A stretch of 64,000 bases of DNA. Source: Terriglobia bacterium. Its GTDB lineage: Bacteria > Acidobacteriota > Terriglobia > Terriglobales > Acidobacteriaceae. The translations under genes were made by a program, and so were the position numbers. The notes under the pieces are model-generated. The model had not been told where the DNA came from, made no database searches, and saw only the letters and a list, made by a program, of their open reading frames with translations. Of this stretch, positions 61,532 to 64,000 are shown piece after piece; within the stretch, counting starts at the first letter, position 1; each line of letters begins with the position of its first letter. The DNA is taken from positions 302,843-366,842 of the forward strand of contig JAIQGE010000005.1 of the NCBI GenBank assembly GCA_020072815.1, given 5' to 3'.

Positions 61532-62811
61532 TACCTCATCACCTCAATCGCGTCCGCCGTGACGATGAACGCGGAGCTGCTGGCGTTCTTGGTGTTCGTC
61601 GGCGCCAGCTTCACGCGGTGATCGCCGAGCACTACACTCTGAACGGTCATCAGCGCCGCCGACGCCTGCTTGGCCGCGTTGTAGAGGTCAATCGTTCCCT
61701 GGCTCACGCCATCGAGAAACACCTGCATGATCCCCTGGTCCGGGCCTTTGGGCGCCCACACGCGCAAGCCGTAACCAAAGTACTTCCACTCGGCCGCGTC
61801 GGTGGTCACCGTGCCGCCGTTGTTGTAGGCGAAGTTGCCGTGATAGTTGGCGTCGGCATTGGGAGCGGCGAGCAGCGCCGTCGCCGCCGTGGTCTGCGCA
61901 TACGCCGTGGCGGCCGCTCCGGCTTCAAGTTGCGCGCCCCATGGAATGATGGACGACGCGGAATTCGTAATCTGGATGGTCACGCGGATCGCCGTCACAC
62001 CGGTCCACGTCGCCGAATGCGTGAAGCTGAACGTCTGATAGCTCGACGTGGCCGTCAGCGCGCCGGACGTTTCCGCGTCCAGGCCGACGCCGCGGTCAAT
62101 GGTGATGGTGAACGCCGTGTTCACGCCGGCTTTAACCCGCACGCTGAACGTGGCCTGGTAGCCGTTGCGCGCGTTGCGCTGGCTGGTCTGGGTCACGCCC
62201 TTGGCCGCGGTCGCGCCGGTGGCCACGGTGTCCGCGGTGTTGCCGCCCAGAGGATCGGTGGCGTTGTTCGCCGTAACCGTCACGTTGGTGCCTGGCACCC
62301 ATGCCGCGTTGTCAAACTGCTCGGACCACAGAATGTAATTCTGGTCGCTGCGGTCCCACGTTCCTGTGAGCTTCACCAGGTCCTGTCCAAAGCCGTCGCG
62401 CTCTTCCATGAAGATGCTGTCCACGCCCCAATTGCTCGGATAGGCGAACTGCGCCATGCCGGGGACCACCACAAAGTTGGCAGCGATGTTGACGCGCTGA
62501 TTGCCGGCGACTTCGTAGCTGGGCATGTCGGAGAATTGGCCGCTGTAGTAGCGGTTGTCGTCAATGTCGAAGTAAGAGAAGAAGTCGTTTTCGTACTGCC
62601 GCGCCCACTGCCGCAGCGTGTCATAGGTGGAGAACAGCCGGTTGTTCCATTGCAGTTGAATCACCTGGCCGCGCGAGGATAGTCTCCGCGCGAACGGACG
62701 GCCGCTGCGCGACTGCCAGCGCGCGAAGACTGATGCGTCCTGCACTTTGATCCCATAGTCAGGGTTGGTGACGCTGGTCGCCGCCGGGTTTAAGATGTTT
62801 TGCTCCGACAT
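61531..62811 (-). CDS. Phage tail protein with DUF2460-like part and adhesion-type insert
   Basis: This 426-residue protein has an N-terminal tail domain (FARWQSRSGRPFARRLSSRGQVIQLQWNNRLFSTYDTLRQWARQYENDFFSYFDID), reminiscent of DUF2460 (GTA gp12). An inserted carbohydrate-binding-like beta-sandwich lies at about 155-305 (ILWSEQFDNAAWVPGTNVTVTAN...GAQLEAGAAATAYAQT), a module common in phage receptor-binding proteins. A second tail domain lies at the C-terminus. Start and stop overlap the neighbours by one base. It is encoded between tape measure and DUF2163-like genes, the GTA order. Confidence 0.7.
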   Translation of the reverse strand: MSEQNILNPAATSVTNPDYGIKVQDASVFARWQSRSGRPFARRLSSRGQVIQLQWNNRLFSTYDTLRQWARQYENDFFSYFDIDDNRYYSGQFSDMPSYEVAGNQRVNIAANFVVVPGMAQFAYPSNWGVDSIFMEERDGFGQDLVKLTGTWDRSDQNYILWSEQFDNAAWVPGTNVTVTANNATDPLGGNTADTVATGATAAKGVTQTSQRNARNGYQATFSVRVKAGVNTAFTITIDRGVGLDAETSGALTATSSYQTFSFTHSATWTGVTAIRVTIQITNSASSIIPWGAQLEAGAAATAYAQTTAATALLAAPNADANYHGNFAYNNGGTVTTDAAEWKYFGYGLRVWAPKGPDQGIMQVFLDGVSQGTIDLYNAAKQASAALMTVQSVVLGDHRVKLAPTNTKNASSSAFIVTADAIEVMR

Positions 62812-64000
62812 CAGTTGCCCTCTTTCCCGTGGCGGCGCAGCGCGTCCGAGATCATCTGCGCGCCTCCTGCTCTAGCCCAACCTTCAAAGCTCTTGGCGTC
62901 CGTCGCGTTGATATGCCAGTGGTGATGCACGCCGCCATCGCCGCTGCCGCCGGCGTTCATCGCCTCCAACGCGCCGCGGTTCCTGCGCGTGGCCGCGGGG
63001 TTCACCACAAACTCTTCCGGATGCAACACCGCGGCAAAACCGCCGCGGCCATAGCCGGTGAAGCCGCCGCTCGCGAATTCCGGAGCGCCAAAGGTGAGCG
63101 AGCTGCGATGATCGCGGTCCGCCTGGAAGCCTTTGATGTCCTTTTCGGCGGCGTCAATGGCCGGCCCGATCTTATTGTTCAGCACCGAGCTGCCTTCGCC
63201 CTTCAAGGCCTTCAACTGCTGCTCGGACTGCGTGCGCAGCGCTTCCAGTTGCGTTATGGCACTGGCCGAATCAACGCCAAAATTCTTGTAGTCGTTCTCA
63301 ATCGCGGTGATCTGCGGCAGCATGGAATCGGCGAACGCGTTGGCTTGCTTGCGGCGTTTGCCCGCGCCAAAGATGCCGCCGAGGAGCCCGGCAACCGCGC
63401 CAATGATTCCGCCGACGACAGCGCCGATGGGTCCGCCTGCCAGTCCAATAAGCGCGCCTGCGCCAAAGCCAACGCCGCCACCGGCCAGCGCTCCGCCCAG
63501 CGGCCCGAACTTTGATCCAACGCCAAAGCCCAGCAATGCCGGGCCCAGCGCGGCGAACAGCGTGCCGCCGATCCCGCCCATCAGTCCAAGATGGCCCAGC
63601 AGCGCCGCAGCCGGCCCTGTGGGATTCATAGCGGCCATGATGGCCAGCGAGCTGATGATGCCGCCGGCTTGGCCTACGCCGCCTCCCATCTTGCCGCCAA
63701 ACATTGAAAGGCCCATCGCGCCCAAGCCTAGCGCGGAATTTGCAGTGAGCAGCGGCGTGCCCGACGAACCCGCTTTGCTGAAAGAGAATCCGGAAGAGGA
63801 TCCAGTGCCGGTGATGCTGCCCAGGCTTGCCGTGGTCAAAGCGGATGAAGCGGAGAAACCGCCGCCGGGAATGCCGGCCGCCGGCGCCATCGCTCCCAGG
63901 CCGCCGAACAATCCGCCGCCAGCATCGTTGGCTCCAGCTACATTCGCCGACCCGAGAGAGGAGCCGCCGCCAAACAATCCGATGAGCGAACCGATCCCGC
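62811..64000 (-). CDS. Tail tape measure-like protein, C-terminal part (partial)
   Basis: The frame is open to the right edge, so the gene continues beyond the window; about 396 residues are visible. The visible part has long Gly/Ala-rich hydrophobic stretches (LLGHLGLMGGIGGTLFAALGPALLGFGVG, GPIGAVVGGIIGAVAGLLGGIFGAG), a coiled coil (ITQLEALRTQSEQQLKALKGEGSS), and a tape-measure-type C-terminus ASGGFTGYGRGGFAAVLHPEEFVVNPAATRRN ending in a His-rich motif GGVHHHWHINATDAKSFEG. Tape measures set tail length in long-tailed phages. It leads into the tail operon read leftwards. Confidence 0.78.
   Translation of the reverse strand, partial: GIGSLIGLFGGGSSLGSANVAGANDAGGGLFGGLGAMAPAAGIPGGGFSASSALTTASLGSITGTGSSSGFSFSKAGSSGTPLLTANSALGLGAMGLSMFGGKMGGGVGQAGGIISSLAIMAAMNPTGPAAALLGHLGLMGGIGGTLFAALGPALLGFGVGSKFGPLGGALAGGGVGFGAGALIGLAGGPIGAVVGGIIGAVAGLLGGIFGAGKRRKQANAFADSMLPQITAIENDYKNFGVDSASAITQLEALRTQSEQQLKALKGEGSSVLNNKIGPAIDAAEKDIKGFQADRDHRSSLTFGAPEFASGGFTGYGRGGFAAVLHPEEFVVNPAATRRNRGALEAMNAGGSGDGGVHHHWHINATDAKSFEGWARAGGAQMISDALRRHGKEGN

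Overview
The window looks like the chromosome of a high-GC Gram-negative soil bacterium, most likely an acidobacterium (Acidobacteriota, Terriglobia-like). I infer this from the mix of an exosortase-type exopolysaccharide locus, a BlaI/M56 regulator-protease pair, a form I CO dehydrogenase cluster, outer-membrane export proteins and intergenic short-unit repeats. No rRNA, tRNA or CRISPR array was seen, so the placement is an inference.

Positions 1-28800 hold a large envelope-polysaccharide locus of the PEP-CTERM/EpsH type. Three minus-strand transcription units can be seen. The first runs from the chain-length protein (9309) down to an asparagine-synthase-like amidotransferase cut by the left edge. 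The second holds the Wza-type export protein and a beta-barrel protein (13501-11349). The third runs from a sigma-54 activator (24329) through GT2, Gfo/Idh, acyltransferase, 2-epimerase, SDR, two half-size EamA proteins, an FAD enzyme and a small PEP-CTERM-like protein to a polysaccharide deacetylase (14896). Each unit has a candidate -24/-12 sigma-54 promoter, and the one at 9430-9444 matches the consensus exactly. Two sigma-54 activators (23217-24329 and 26264-27700) and a soluble histidine kinase (25325) are encoded beside them. No exosortase gene is visible.

Positions 28934-31730 are a short accessory stretch: a MESH1-like alarmone hydrolase, a solitary AlbA/Schlafen-type protein and a DinB-like protein. 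Positions 31766-42393 form an aerobic CO dehydrogenase locus. coxM-coxS-coxL-coxG-coxD-coxE-coxF lie in order, and CoxL carries the form I active-site motif AYRCSFR. They are preceded by a MocA-XdhC fusion and a separate XdhC gene. CoxF carries an extra C-terminal YHS metal-binding domain.

Positions 42394-47122 hold a small unknown gene, then BlaI, an M56 peptidase and an HtrA-like two-PDZ protease. The promoters in front of blaI and htrA share two kinds of CTAA/TTAG palindrome, which suggests one regulon. Positions 47123-50310 look like an inserted, lower-GC island encoding a secreted protein of unknown function and an M23 peptidase. Positions 50311-57063 carry ordinary accessory metabolic genes: aldo/keto reductase, secreted hydrolase, AhpD-like protein, quinone reductase, EthD-like protein, sterol desaturase-like protein and a dienoyl-CoA-reductase-like SDR.

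Positions 57159-64000 are a phage or gene-transfer-agent-like tail module, read leftwards: tape measure, two tail proteins, and a large tail protein ending in a self-processing Hint (intein/hedgehog-type) domain, then a small unknown protein. A pair of imperfect 31-bp-spaced direct repeats lies at its left border.
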